DNA from: Galbibacter kalidii
GTDB lineage: Bacteria; Bacteroidota; Bacteroidia; Flavobacteriales; Flavobacteriaceae
Length of the DNA stretch: 64,000 nucleotides
Assembly: GCF_026241135.1 (NCBI RefSeq)
Contig: NZ_JAPFGA010000015.1
Location: 1 to 64,000 of the forward strand
Direction: 5' to 3'
Every line of letters begins with the position of its first letter. Position 1 is the first letter of the stretch. Of this stretch, positions 53,924 through 62,958 are shown piece by piece. Position numbers and translations under genes: made by a program. Under the pieces are notes generated by a model, which saw nothing but the letters and a program-made list of their open reading frames with translations, ran no database searches and was not told the DNA's origin.

Positions 53924-54973
53924 TTATTCTTTTTTTAAGGCGTTCCAGCCCCTTGCTTCTATCGGGATTTTGGTATTGGCGCGGGTAATCAGGTGCATAC
54001 CTTCTTTTTCCTCGGTCATGTGTCCTATAAGTGTCATGCTTGGATTGCCCTTTATTTTAGGGTAATCGTCTTGAGAGATGGTGAATAGCAGTTCATAATC
54101 TTCTCCGCCACTCAAGGCTACGGTCGTACTACTGATGTCGAATTCTTCGCAGGTTGAAATAACTTGCGGATCAAGTGGTATTTTGTCTTCATACAGCGCA
54201 CAACCTACTTTTGATTGCTTGCAGATATGAATGATTTCCGAAGACAATCCGTCACTGATGTCGATCATGGAAGTTGGTTTTACCTTCAGTTTTTTCAGTA
54301 ATTCAGGGATATCTTTCCTTGCTTCAGGCTTTAATTGTCTTTCTATGATGTAGGAATACATATCTAGATCCGGTTGATTCTGCGGATTTACCTTAAACAC
54401 TTGTTTTTCACGTTCCAATACTTGAAGTCCGAGGTAAGCGCCGCCAATATCACCGCTCACGACCAAAAGATCGTTGGGTTTGGCTGTGTTGCGGTAAACA
54501 ATTTCACCTTCATCAGCTTCACCGAGTGCGGTTACTGTAATCAAAAGCCCTTTGTTTGATGAAGTGGTGTCGCCACCAATAAGATCCACTCCATAAACGT
54601 CACATGCCAATTTAATTCCGGCATAGAGTTCTTCCAGAGCTTCCAGTGGGAACCGATTGGAGACAGCGATAGAAACGGTAATCTGGGTTGCCTTCGCATT
54701 CATGGCATAGACATCAGAAAGATTAACCATAACCGATTTGTACCCCAAATGTTTTAAAGGCATGTAGCTCAGGTCAAAATGGACGCCTTCGACTAAAAGA
54801 TCGGTGGTTACAATGGTCTTTTTTCCTTTAAAATCAATTACAGCGGCATCATCGCCTACACCTTTGAGGGTTGTGGGGTTTTTTATTTCAAAATGTTTGG
54901 TAAGGTGTTCTATCAAACCAAATTCCCCCAAATCGGAAATCGAGGTACGCTGTGGGTTTTTATCTTCAATCAT
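53924..54973 (-). CDS. thiL: Thiamine-monophosphate kinase
   Basis: A 349-residue AIR-synthase-fold kinase making thiamine diphosphate, the last step of cofactor synthesis. Motifs include 'GVGDDAAVIDF', 'GGDTTSSNKGLLIT', 'SGDIGGAYLG' and 'DISDGLSSE'. No TPP riboswitch is seen. A -7 element (54978-54985) ends 4 bp before the ATG, so the mRNA may be leaderless. Confidence 0.95.
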   Translation of the reverse strand: MIEDKNPQRTSISDLGEFGLIEHLTKHFEIKNPTTLKGVGDDAAVIDFKGKKTIVTTDLLVEGVHFDLSYMPLKHLGYKSVMVNLSDVYAMNAKATQITVSIAVSNRFPLEALEELYAGIKLACDVYGVDLIGGDTTSSNKGLLITVTALGEADEGEIVYRNTAKPNDLLVVSGDIGGAYLGLQVLEREKQVFKVNPQNQPDLDMYSYIIERQLKPEARKDIPELLKKLKVKPTSMIDISDGLSSEIIHICKQSKVGCALYEDKIPLDPQVISTCEEFDISSTTVALSGGEDYELLFTISQDDYPKIKGNPSMTLIGHMTEEKEGMHLITRANTKIPIEARGWNALKKE

Positions 54974-54977
54974 GCTG

Positions 54978-54985
54978 CAAAGGTA
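54978..54985 (-). promoter_or_regulatory. -7 element directly before the thiL start
   Basis: On the minus strand, TACCTTTGCAGCATG, where ATG is the thiL start. This is the same TACCTTTGCAGC 12-mer as before atpB and trpS. A TSS at the normal distance would fall on or next to the ATG. Confidence 0.55.
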
Positions 54986-55297
54986 CTCAAGATGCTTTAA
55001 AGTTTGTAATCCGTGAGAAAAAAGTAAAGCAAATCCTATTAAGGGGGGTTAATTACCCCCGAACAGTCGAGGCTGCATCGAAGTGATTTAAGGTTTGCTC
55101 GTTTGAACCTGCCCGACTAACTCGTTCAGGCGGATACTTCACGTCCCGATAGCTCCCGATAATTATCGGGGCGGTACCCCCGAAGTAGTTGATCGACCTG
55201 TAATTAGAGGGAATCAAGCATTAGATAGAGCAATTTTATGAAGTTTCTAAGCAATTATAACAAAACTTTATGTTTGGATATATTATATTAATAATGG

Positions 55298-55333
55298 TTT
55301 GTATGGGAAATCATGTGGAATATCGTATTTTTG
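55298..55333 (+). promoter_or_regulatory. Probable suf operon promoter
   Basis: TTTG (55298-55301) and TATTTTTG (55326-55333) lie 24 bp apart, one above the usual range. The first gene starts 51 bp downstream. No IscR- or Fur-like site was recognised. Confidence 0.5.
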
Positions 55334-55384
55334 TAAACTATTTAGAAATGAACTTGTTTAAACGAGTTCAATAACAGTTTTATT

Positions 55385-55714
55385 ATGATAAAGGTTTCTG
55401 AAACAGCGAAAAAGAAAATTTCCGAGCTTATGTCAGACGATGGTTTTGATGTTGCTCAGGACTTCGTGCGTGTGGGGGTGAAGAGCGGAGGATGTAGTGG
55501 TTTATCATATGAGTTGAAATTTGATAAGGACAGCAACGGCGAAGATAAGGTCTTTGAAGATAACGATGTAAAGATTATTATAGACAAAAAAAGTTTTTTA
55601 TACTTGGTCGGAACCACATTGGAATACTCTGGAGGATTAAACGGAAAAGGTTTTGTGTTCAACAACCCTAATGCACAAAGAACCTGTGGTTGCGGAGAGA
55701 GTTTTTCACTATAA
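55385..55714 (+). CDS. A-type iron-sulfur carrier protein (SufA/HesB/IscA family)
   Basis: A 109-residue carrier that takes clusters from the SUF scaffold to target proteins. The three conserved cysteines are C37 (GGCSG), C101 and C103 (TCGCGESF). It is first in the suf operon, 119 bp before sufB. Confidence 0.94.
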   Translation: MIKVSETAKKKISELMSDDGFDVAQDFVRVGVKSGGCSGLSYELKFDKDSNGEDKVFEDNDVKIIIDKKSFLYLVGTTLEYSGGLNGKGFVFNNPNAQRTCGCGESFSL

Positions 55715-55833
55715 ATGATTTAAAAATTTAAGAGTAAATGAAATTTCTAAGTTGATAAGTAGACTAATCAATTACACCTACTCAATGATGTAGACTTTGT
55801 GACTTCAGAACTTTCAACTTTACAACTAAGAAT

Positions 55834-57279
55834 ATGGCATATACTGAAGAAGAATTAAAGAAGGAGCTCGAGACAAAAGAATATGAGTACGGGTTTTATA
55901 CCGATATAGAATCGGATACATTCCCTGTGGGACTCAATGAAGAAATTGTCCGGGCGATATCAAAGAAAAAGAATGAGCCGGAATGGATGACCGAGTGGCG
56001 TTTGGAAGCCTATAGGGCATGGACAGCCATGATAGAACCCGAATGGGCCAATGTGAAATATAAAAAACCCGATTTTCAAGCGATTTCTTATTATTCGGCA
56101 CCAAAAAGTAAGCCGCAATATGATAGTTTAGATGAGGTAGATCCTGAAATGCTGGATACCTTCAATAAATTGGGCATCTCTATAGACGAACAAAAGAAAT
56201 TAGCCAACGTAGCTGTAGATGTGGTGATGGATTCTGTTTCTGTGGCAACTACTTTTAAGAAGACTTTAGCTGAAAAAGGTATTATTTTCTGTTCGATCTC
56301 AGAAGCAATCCAGGAACATCCGGAATTGGTAAAAAAATATTTAGGGACCGTAGTACCTCAAAAGGATAACTTTTATGCAGCTTTGAACTCAGCGGTCTTT
56401 TCAGATGGTTCTTTCTGCTATATCCCGAAAGGGGTGCGTTGCCCGATGGAACTATCCACCTATTTCCGTATCAACCAAGCCGGGACCGGACAGTTTGAAA
56501 GAACTCTGGTTATTGCCGAAGAAGGAAGCTATGTGAGCTACCTTGAAGGGTGTACGGCGCCTATGAGGGATGAGAATCAGTTGCATGCCGCTGTGGTAGA
56601 GCTAATCGCTCTGGACGATGCTGAAATTAAGTATTCTACGGTTCAGAACTGGTTCCCCGGTGATAAGAACGGAAAAGGAGGGGTTTTCAATTTTGTGACC
56701 AAAAGAGGACTTTGCGAAAAGAATGCAAAAATCAGTTGGACACAGGTTGAAACGGGATCGGCTATAACGTGGAAATATCCATCTTGTGTGCTTAAAGGAG
56801 ATAATTCAATTGGAGAATTCTATTCCATCGCTGTGACCAACAATCATCAGCAAGCAGATACAGGAACCAAAATGATCCACCTAGGGAAAAACACTAAGAG
56901 TACGATTATTTCCAAAGGTGTTTCCGCTGGAAAATCACAAAACAGCTACCGTGGATTAGTGCAAGTGAATAGTAGGGCCGAGAACGCGAGAAACTTTTCA
57001 CAATGTGATTCCTTGTTAATGGGTAACCTTTGTGGAGCGCACACATTTCCATATATAGAAACGAAAAATAAAACTGCTCAAATCGAGCACGAAGCAACCA
57101 CCAGCAAGATTGGGGAAGATCAGATTTTTTACTGTAACCAAAGAGGAATTGATACAGAAAAGGCGATTGCCCTTATCGTAAACGGATTCAGTAAGGATGT
57201 ATTGAGCAAACTCCCGATGGAATTTGCAGTGGAAGCTCAAAAATTACTAGAAATTTCATTAGAAGGTTCAGTAGGATAG
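55834..57279 (+). CDS. sufB: Fe-S cluster assembly protein SufB
   Basis: A 481-residue scaffold component of SufBC2D on which clusters are built. It has the beta-helix core, '[22 protein letters not shown]' spread over about 234-255, '[11 protein letters not shown]' near 389, and the C-terminal '[14 protein letters not shown]'. A broken four-helix-bundle gene, not sufC, follows. Confidence 0.97.
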   Translation: MAYTEEELKKELETKEYEYGFYTDIESDTFPVGLNEEIVRAISKKKNEPEWMTEWRLEAYRAWTAMIEPEWANVKYKKPDFQAISYYSAPKSKPQYDSLDEVDPEMLDTFNKLGISIDEQKKLANVAVDVVMDSVSVATTFKKTLAEKGIIFCSISEAIQEHPELVKKYLGTVVPQKDNFYAALNSAVFSDGSFCYIPKGVRCPMELSTYFRINQAGTGQFERTLVIAEEGSYVSYLEGCTAPMRDENQLHAAVVELIALDDAEIKYSTVQNWFPGDKNGKGGVFNFVTKRGLCEKNAKISWTQVETGSAITWKYPSCVLKGDNSIGEFYSIAVTNNHQQADTGTKMIHLGKNTKSTIISKGVSAGKSQNSYRGLVQVNSRAENARNFSQCDSLLMGNLCGAHTFPYIETKNKTAQIEHEATTSKIGEDQIFYCNQRGIDTEKAIALIVNGFSKDVLSKLPMEFAVEAQKLLEISLEGSVG

Positions 57280-57297
57280 AAGGTTGAAAATTGATTA

Positions 57298-57696
57298 ATG
57301 GCTACCATACAAGTATTTGAAGATTTAGAAGTTTGGCAGAAAGCAAGAAAATAATATGCTAAGGAAATTTTTAACATAGCTTCTGCTGATAAATTTAATA
57401 ATGATTTTAAACTGATTAATCAAATACTGGGTTCTTCAGGATCGATTATGGATAATATTGCTGAAGGATTTGAACGTGAAGGAAATAAAGAATTTGTACA
57501 TTTTTTAACCATTTCTAAAGGGTCATGTGCAGAATCTAGGTCTCAATTATATAGGTCTTTTGACAGGAAATACATAAATGAAAATGAAGAAGAGTTAGAT
57601 TATTTGAAAAATAAGAGTATTGAATTAAGTAAATCCCTTTCAGGATTTATTAAGTATTTACAAAAAGCGAAGATAAAGGGGAATAAATTTGTATGA
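57298..57696 (+). pseudogene. Broken four-helix-bundle gene between sufB and sufC
   Basis: From ATG 57298 the frame reads MATIQVFEDLEVWQKARK, then an in-frame TAA at 57352-57354, then [14 protein letters not shown] and onward to a stop at 57696. Without the stop it would be 132 codons of the S23/IVS four-helix-bundle family ('FEDLEVWQKA' start, '[17 protein letters not shown]' turn, '[17 protein letters not shown]'). An internal ATG at 57448 could still give the last 82 residues. It is the second such gene placed inside an essential operon here. Confidence 0.8.
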
Positions 57697-57739
57697 TTGA
57701 AAGAATATTCAATCTTAAATTTTAAATATAAGATTTTAA

Positions 57740-58492
57740 ATGTTAAAGATTAATAATTTACACGCCAGCGTAGAGGGCAAAGAAATATTGAGAGGGATTA
57801 ACTTGGAGGTTAACCCCGGGGAAGTACACGCTATTATGGGACCGAACGGTTCTGGAAAAAGTACATTGGCATCGGTCATTGCAGGAAATGAAGATTTCGA
57901 GATGACTGAAGGGTCTATTACTATGGAAAATGAGGAAATTACCGATTTGCCTCCGGAAGAAAGGGCACATAAAGGGATTTTCCTGTCGTTTCAGTATCCG
58001 GTAGAAATTCCCGGGGTAACGGTGACCAATTTCATGAAAACATCTATCAACGAAAGCAGAAGGGCACAAGGCTTGGAAGAAATGCCGGCCAATGAGATGT
58101 TGAAGAAAATTCGTGAGAAATCAGAATTGTTGGAGATCGATAGAAAATTCTTGTCCCGTTCTTTAAACGAAGGATTTTCAGGAGGAGAGAAAAAACGTAA
58201 CGAGATCTTCCAAATGGCGATGTTAGAGCCTAAGCTAGCCATTCTTGACGAAACAGATTCAGGATTGGACATTGATGCTTTGCGTGTTGTTGCCAACGGA
58301 GTGAACAAATTGAAAAACAAAGACAATGCGGTGGTATTGATTACCCACTACCAACGTTTGTTGCAATATATCATCCCTGATTTCGTGCACGTTATACTTG
58401 ACGGAAAAATAGTGAAGTCCGGCGGGAAAGAACTAGCGTTTGAGTTGGAAGATAAAGGGTACGACTGGGTTAAGCAGGAAGTGGCGGTTTAA
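57740..58492 (+). CDS. sufC: Fe-S assembly ATPase SufC
   Basis: A 250-residue ABC-type ATPase of SufBC2D. Walker A is GPNGSGKST at 34-42. The signature region is 'LNEGFSGGEKKRNEI' and Walker B is 'LAILDETDSGLDIDAL', with 'HYQRLLQYIIPD' at the H-loop. The start at 57740 follows 43 bp of AT-rich DNA after the broken gene. Confidence 0.97.
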   Translation: MLKINNLHASVEGKEILRGINLEVNPGEVHAIMGPNGSGKSTLASVIAGNEDFEMTEGSITMENEEITDLPPEERAHKGIFLSFQYPVEIPGVTVTNFMKTSINESRRAQGLEEMPANEMLKKIREKSELLEIDRKFLSRSLNEGFSGGEKKRNEIFQMAMLEPKLAILDETDSGLDIDALRVVANGVNKLKNKDNAVVLITHYQRLLQYIIPDFVHVILDGKIVKSGGKELAFELEDKGYDWVKQEVAV

Positions 58493-58603
58493 ACATTTTC
58501 GAGCGTATCGTTAAATAAGCCGAAGGCTTGTTAGTATATGTTTTTAGACCGAACCGATAAATAAAAAGACTTCTGAAAAGAGAAGTGGAATAAGAAAATA
58601 AAA

Positions 58604-59920
58604 ATGGAATTAAAAGATAAATTAATATCATCATTTATGGCTTTTGAAAATCGCGTGGATATAGACCATCCGGTGCACGATATTCGTACGGAAGCCATAA
58701 AGGTCTTTGAAGAAAAAGGGTTCCCTTCCAAAAAAGATGAATTGTGGAAATATACTTCGTTGAATACGCTTTTGAAAAACAACTACAGTGTGTTTCCAAA
58801 AGATGAACCGGGATTGGAATTTAAAGATGTTAAAAAGTATTTTATACACGATATCGATAGTTATAAGATAGTTTTTATCGATGGAATTTACAGTTCTCAC
58901 CTGTCGCAAACCTCACACGAGGGTCTGGACGCTTGTTTGATGAGCTCTGCATTGAATAAACCCAAGTACAGAACTGTTATAGAGAAGTATTTTAATAAGA
59001 TTGCCAAAAAGGACGATAGTCTTACATCGCTGAACACCGCTTTTTCAAGAGAAGGGGCATTTATTCATATCCCAAAAGGAAAGGTGGTTGAAAAGCCTAT
59101 TCAAATAATTCATTTTGCAACGGGAAATGAAGCTTCGTTAATGTTACAACCGCGTAGCTTGGTCATCGTAGAAGAAAATGCTCAAGTGCAGATTATTGAA
59201 AGACATCAAAGCACAACAGAAAATGCTGTTTTTACCAATTCGGTAACTGAAATATTCGTGCATGAAAGGGCAATTGCAGATTATTATAAAATACAGAATG
59301 ATAAGCAGAGCGCTTCCTTGATCGATAACACATATATCGCTCAGGAGAAAAACAGTCATGCTTCAGTACATACTTTTTCCATAGGTGGTAAGCTTACGCG
59401 AAACAATCTACAGTTCCTACACAAAGGGGAGTATATCAATTCAACCTTAAAGGGAATTACCATTATCGAAGGGAAACAACACGTTGACCACAGTACTTTG
59501 GTACACCATTCCGAACCGAATTGTGAAAGCCATCAGGATTATAAAGGGATTTATGCCGATAAAAGTACCGGGGTTTTCAACGGAAGGATTATTGTGGAGA
59601 AAGAAGCACAAAAAACCAACGGTTTCCAGCAGAGTAACAACATCCTTATTGATGATAAGGCAACCATCAATGCGAAACCTCAGTTAGAGATTTTTGCAGA
59701 CGATGTTAAATGTTCCCACGGATGTACGATAGGACAATTGGACGATGAGGCGCTTTTTTATCTACAGACCAGAGGAATTCCTGAAAAAGAGGCCAGAGCC
59801 TTGTTGATGTATGCTTTTGCCAATAATGTATTGGAAAGTGTAAAGATTCCGGAAGTAAAAATCCGGATCAACAAATTGATAGCAATGAAATTAGGTGTTA
59901 ATATAGGTTTTGACTTGTAA
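58604..59920 (+). CDS. sufD: Fe-S cluster assembly protein SufD
   Basis: A 438-residue partner of SufB and SufC, with beta-helix core, 'VDHSTLVHHSEPNCESHQDYKGI' spread over about 292-314, 'FNGRIIVEKEAQKTN' and 'CSHGCTIGQLDDEALFYLQTRG'. It ends the operon here. The cysteine desulfurase (sufS) and sufE that often follow in Bacteroidota are not present downstream. Confidence 0.96.
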   Translation: MELKDKLISSFMAFENRVDIDHPVHDIRTEAIKVFEEKGFPSKKDELWKYTSLNTLLKNNYSVFPKDEPGLEFKDVKKYFIHDIDSYKIVFIDGIYSSHLSQTSHEGLDACLMSSALNKPKYRTVIEKYFNKIAKKDDSLTSLNTAFSREGAFIHIPKGKVVEKPIQIIHFATGNEASLMLQPRSLVIVEENAQVQIIERHQSTTENAVFTNSVTEIFVHERAIADYYKIQNDKQSASLIDNTYIAQEKNSHASVHTFSIGGKLTRNNLQFLHKGEYINSTLKGITIIEGKQHVDHSTLVHHSEPNCESHQDYKGIYADKSTGVFNGRIIVEKEAQKTNGFQQSNNILIDDKATINAKPQLEIFADDVKCSHGCTIGQLDDEALFYLQTRGIPEKEARALLMYAFANNVLESVKIPEVKIRINKLIAMKLGVNIGFDL

Positions 59921-59941
59921 AAAAGTCAATTTAAGAATGTG

Positions 59942-59975
59942 AAAAACCCGAAAAGCTTCAGCTTTTCGGGTTTTT
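59942..59975. terminator. suf operon terminator
   Basis: A 15-bp perfect stem, aaaaacccgaaaagc / gcttttcgggttttt, with a ttca loop and T run, 21 bp after the sufD stop. It can also serve the converging membrane-protein gene. Confidence 0.93.
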
Positions 59976-59990
59976 TGTTAAGTATAAATT

Positions 59991-60404
59991 CTAATATTTA
60001 AGTCGTTTGTTAAAATGGTGTTTCAGTACTGGGATTTGTATTCCTATCATTATAGCTATGATATATATTGCATAAATGACGGTGTCTGATACTTTAAGAT
60101 TAAAAAATGCTTGAGAAAACACATTTTTAAATAGAGTGTCAAAATCAATAGTACTTATGAAACTCTCCTCTTCTGATGTCTTTGCTTGAAGGATATAAAT
60201 AGTGAGTGCCGCCAAAACGATGGCGATAATCACCCAGGTGATCTTTGAAATCAATGGCTTATATACAAAGGCTTCCGACTTTTTTATGCGCTCAACCTCT
60301 AGCATTACAGACGATCTAAAATCTGCTGTAGGAAATTGTGTACTGTCATGCTGAAGCCACCTGTCTGTTAATTCTTCAAGATGTTTTTCGTCCTGCTCTT
60401 TCAT
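59991..60404 (-). CDS. Small membrane protein coupled to a sigma factor (putative anti-sigma)
   Basis: A 137-residue protein with an acidic N-terminus ('EQDEKHLEELTDRWLQHD') and two membrane helices at about 52-68 and 108-124. It overlaps the sigma gene upstream by 29 bp, which implies coupled expression. It probably acts as its regulator, but it has no recognisable zinc anti-sigma motif. Confidence 0.6.
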   Translation of the reverse strand: MKEQDEKHLEELTDRWLQHDSTQFPTADFRSSVMLEVERIKKSEAFVYKPLISKITWVIIAIVLAALTIYILQAKTSEEESFISTIDFDTLFKNVFSQAFFNLKVSDTVIYAIYIIAIMIGIQIPVLKHHFNKRLKY

Positions 60405-60975
60405 AGGATTCTATAATTTCAGGTTCTAATTTTTGACGCAATACTGCAGCCAGCTTTTTTCTACTTCGGAACAATTTAACCTTTACGTTATTTGGTTTAA
60501 TTCCGATGATGTGCGAAATTTCTTCAAGTGATTGTTCTTCAAAATAATACAGTGTTAACAGGAAGCTGTCCTTGGTGGGCAGGGTTTCCATACACTCCAG
60601 AATAGTTTGTCTTTTTTCTGCCCGTGCCAATTGCTCAAAAGCATTGTCTGTTATTTTAATATTGGGTTCTGTGATGGTTTCCATAGACACCAAAGCACGC
60701 TCCTTTTTATACAATTTTAATCGATCGAGACAGTTGTGGTACGCAATTTTATATAACCAAGTTGAGAATTTTGAATCACCTTTAAATTTTTGCAATGATT
60801 TATATGCTTTTATAAAGGTGTCTTGAGCAACCTCTTCTGCCTCTTCTTTGTTTTTTAACATTCGCAATGTTAAAGTAAACACTAAATCTTTATATCGGGT
60901 AACTAAAACCGAAAATACAGCAGTATCTCCGGAAATAACTTGATCGATTAAATGTTGGTCGTTGTTAGCGGTCAT
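60376..60975 (-). CDS. RNA polymerase sigma-70 factor, ECF type
   Basis: A 199-residue factor from ATG 60975 ('MTANNDQHLIDQVISGDTAV'). Region 2 is at about 20-90 ('LRMLKNKEEAEEVAQDTFIKAY') and region 4 is at about 125-180 ('QSLEEISHIIGIKPNNVKVKLFRSR'). The longer frame to 61053 lacks family character. It is divergent from the DUF6249 gene, 142 bp away, and may regulate that gene. Confidence 0.9.
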   Translation of the reverse strand: MTANNDQHLIDQVISGDTAVFSVLVTRYKDLVFTLTLRMLKNKEEAEEVAQDTFIKAYKSLQKFKGDSKFSTWLYKIAYHNCLDRLKLYKKERALVSMETITEPNIKITDNAFEQLARAEKRQTILECMETLPTKDSFLLTLYYFEEQSLEEISHIIGIKPNNVKVKLFRSRKKLAAVLRQKLEPEIIESYERAGRKTS

Positions 60976-61117
60976 TTGTCCGTTAGACGACAAAATTTTT
61001 ACTGTGGTTACAGATATAGGAGAAAAATATTTTGAAAAACTTGTAACCATCATTTAAAAACTATCGTCATAAGGAATGAAACACATAAATATAATCAATC
61101 TTAAAAAAAGAACCGTT

Positions 61118-61465
61118 ATGGGAGGACCAACAATTGTTTTTTCGATTTTAATAGTTGCTATTTTTGGAATTTTCTATCTGTATTTTTCAACACGCAATAA
61201 AGAGCGTTTAACTCTTATTGAAAAAGGTGCAGATGCCAGTATTTTTGTTCATGGTAAACGAAAAACTGCACCGATTTGGAAAGTTATTATCCTGAATTTG
61301 GCCTTGTTGTTTATGGGGGTTGGTCTTGGGATTTTCATTGCTCAGTTATTGGAAAACTATACTACTATGAATGATGATGCTATTTATCCAGCCTGTATAT
61401 TTTTAATGGCCGGGGTAGGACTGTTTGTCGGGTTTACAATGACAAAAAACCTTGACAAGGAATAA
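61118..61465 (+). CDS. Small membrane protein of DUF6249 type
   Basis: A 115-residue protein with three hydrophobic segments ('GPTIVFSILIVAIFGIFYL', 'VIILNLALLFMGVGLGIFI', 'FLMAGVGLFVGF') and a conserved 'STRNKERLTLIEKGADAS' turn, as in DUF6249 proteins. These are often next to ECF sigma genes in flavobacteria. ATG 61118 is preferred; ATG 61076 adds 14 basic residues. Its function is unknown. Confidence 0.75.
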   Translation: MGGPTIVFSILIVAIFGIFYLYFSTRNKERLTLIEKGADASIFVHGKRKTAPIWKVIILNLALLFMGVGLGIFIAQLLENYTTMNDDAIYPACIFLMAGVGLFVGFTMTKNLDKE

Positions 61466-61488
61466 ATCAACTTCAAATGAATTATTTT

Positions 61489-61526
61489 AAAAGCCCGAAA
61501 GGTATAGAAAAGCTTTTCGGGCTTTT
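61489..61526. terminator. Bidirectional terminator
   Basis: The arms aaaagcccgaaa and tttcgggctttt (12 bp) surround a 14-nt loop, with an A/T run at each side, between the DUF6249 gene and the bestrophin gene. Confidence 0.85.
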
Positions 61527-61550
61527 TATTTTCATCAATTCCATAAATAC

Positions 61551-62612
61551 TTACATCTGAACATGATGTTTCTCCGGGAATTGACCTGGTATGATGTCGA
61601 AGTCTTCATCCAGCATTTGCCGCAGGTCAATTTCAATTCCTCTGGCTATGGTAGAGATAGGCACATCGTTTGAACTCCCTTCAAAAGGATTTTCACCTAC
61701 CCTTGCCAAACGTTCCATGATGTGGAATGCCCAGGAAACCGCTCCGCATAGCGGAATGGCCATCCAAACAAAAAAACGGCCTATTAAAGGATTGGTCTCA
61801 CTAATTATGTCACTAATATTTGCAAACTCAGGGACAATCCCGAAGGGGAGTAAAAAGAGGAAAATGAAGACCAGATAATAGCTTAAAGCCGCATATTGTC
61901 TCGGGTATGGAAAGTTCTTTATACGTTCGCTCTTTCCTTGATGATCAAATAAAGTTTCCAACACGTTTTCCAATTCCAAAAAAGAGAATTCCCAAAGGAG
62001 GCCTTGTTCTTTCAACGCTTTTAAATGTTTGGATTGTAGGTACAACAAAGCGGTTTGCTTGTTGTTTTTAGACAAAACATAATCCATTTCATGATCTTCG
62101 AGATACATACTAAGGTCATCTTTTAATGATGTTGTAAACTCAGGAATATAAATCTTTCTTTGCCATTCCCTGTTGGTTCTGTGCAAGCGGAAGGTTTCCC
62201 AGTCCTTGGTCTGCCTCATGGCATACCGCAAGGCAGTCATCCATGCAATATGTCGGTAGATGAGTGTTTTTTTATGATGATTGAGTTCTTCTTCGCTAAC
62301 AGGGGTGTCACAATATTCGTTAGACACCATAGCTTGTACTTTCATTCCGAATGTTCGTGAAGTATTTACAATGCCTCCCCATATTTTACGGGCTTCCCAT
62401 ATCCTGCCGTAAGCCGAATTGTTCTGGAAACCGACAAGGAAAGCCACAGCAGTACCTACCAAGGCTACCGGTGTCCACGGAACGTGTAAAAACGTATATC
62501 CTAAGATGTGGTATGCTACGGTAATTATTAAGGCATACAATAGAAAAAGAAAGGTTTCCCAACGCGACCATAAGAAAAGGTCTTTAACGGAATAGCGTTT
62601 TTTGGTAAGCAT
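61551..62612 (-). CDS. Bestrophin-family ion channel protein
   Basis: A 353-residue bestrophin homologue with four or more membrane helices and family segments 'FQNNSAYGRIWEARKIWGGI', 'YPRQYAALSYYLVFIFLFLLPFG' and 'IPLCGAVSWAFHIMERLARVGENPFEGSSNDVP' (read in parts around residues 292-325). Bacterial members conduct anions or cations. Its role in this organism is not shown. Confidence 0.9.
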   Translation of the reverse strand: MLTKKRYSVKDLFLWSRWETFLFLLYALIITVAYHILGYTFLHVPWTPVALVGTAVAFLVGFQNNSAYGRIWEARKIWGGIVNTSRTFGMKVQAMVSNEYCDTPVSEEELNHHKKTLIYRHIAWMTALRYAMRQTKDWETFRLHRTNREWQRKIYIPEFTTSLKDDLSMYLEDHEMDYVLSKNNKQTALLYLQSKHLKALKEQGLLWEFSFLELENVLETLFDHQGKSERIKNFPYPRQYAALSYYLVFIFLFLLPFGIVPEFANISDIISETNPLIGRFFVWMAIPLCGAVSWAFHIMERLARVGENPFEGSSNDVPISTIARGIEIDLRQMLDEDFDIIPGQFPEKHHVQM

Positions 62613-62659
62613 ATGATAATTTTAATATAAATATAGCTAAAACTTAGAGACTAAAGAGA

Positions 62660-62950
62660 CTAAGGTGTTTTAAAAAGACTTCCTATAACAACTGTCCACG
62701 GACGAACACTCCATTCACTAATCAAGCCGTTTTTGACGTAGGGGTCGTTTTTGGCAAAGTCTTCGGCTACTTTTGGGCTGTTTCCCTTAAAAACAAGTAC
62801 GGCGCCATCTGCAGGGTCATCAAGGGCTCCAGCTAAGACCAAAGCTCCACTTTTGGTAGCTTCTTGTGCAAGTGCCAGATGTTCGGCACGAAACGGTGCG
62901 CGTTTTTCAATATAGTCATCAATGGTTTTGTAGAAAAGAATGTAGTACAT
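62660..62950 (-). CDS. YciI-family protein
   Basis: A 96-residue ferredoxin-like fold protein. The YciI family's His-Asp pair is partly visible in 'RAEHLALAQEATKSG' and 'ENDPYVKNGLISEW'-like 'FAKNDPYVKNGLISEW'. It is thought to be a small enzyme of unknown substrate. It lies 8 bp after the serine hydrolase gene on the same strand. Confidence 0.85.
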   Translation of the reverse strand: MYYILFYKTIDDYIEKRAPFRAEHLALAQEATKSGALVLAGALDDPADGAVLVFKGNSPKVAEDFAKNDPYVKNGLISEWSVRPWTVVIGSLFKTP

Positions 62951-62958
62951 GATTGTTT

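Larger units (their letters stand above)
54974..55384. other. 411-bp spacer between thiL and the suf operon
   Basis: No gene is visible. Contains GC-rich repeats (for example the palindrome cccgataattatcggg at 55155-55170, and ggttaattacccccgaac near 55050) and the suf promoter. Confidence 0.55.

Noticed and set aside
54974-55384. TPP riboswitch near thiL
   Set aside because: No thi-box-like conserved sequence; the thiL promoter element abuts the start codon, leaving no leader.
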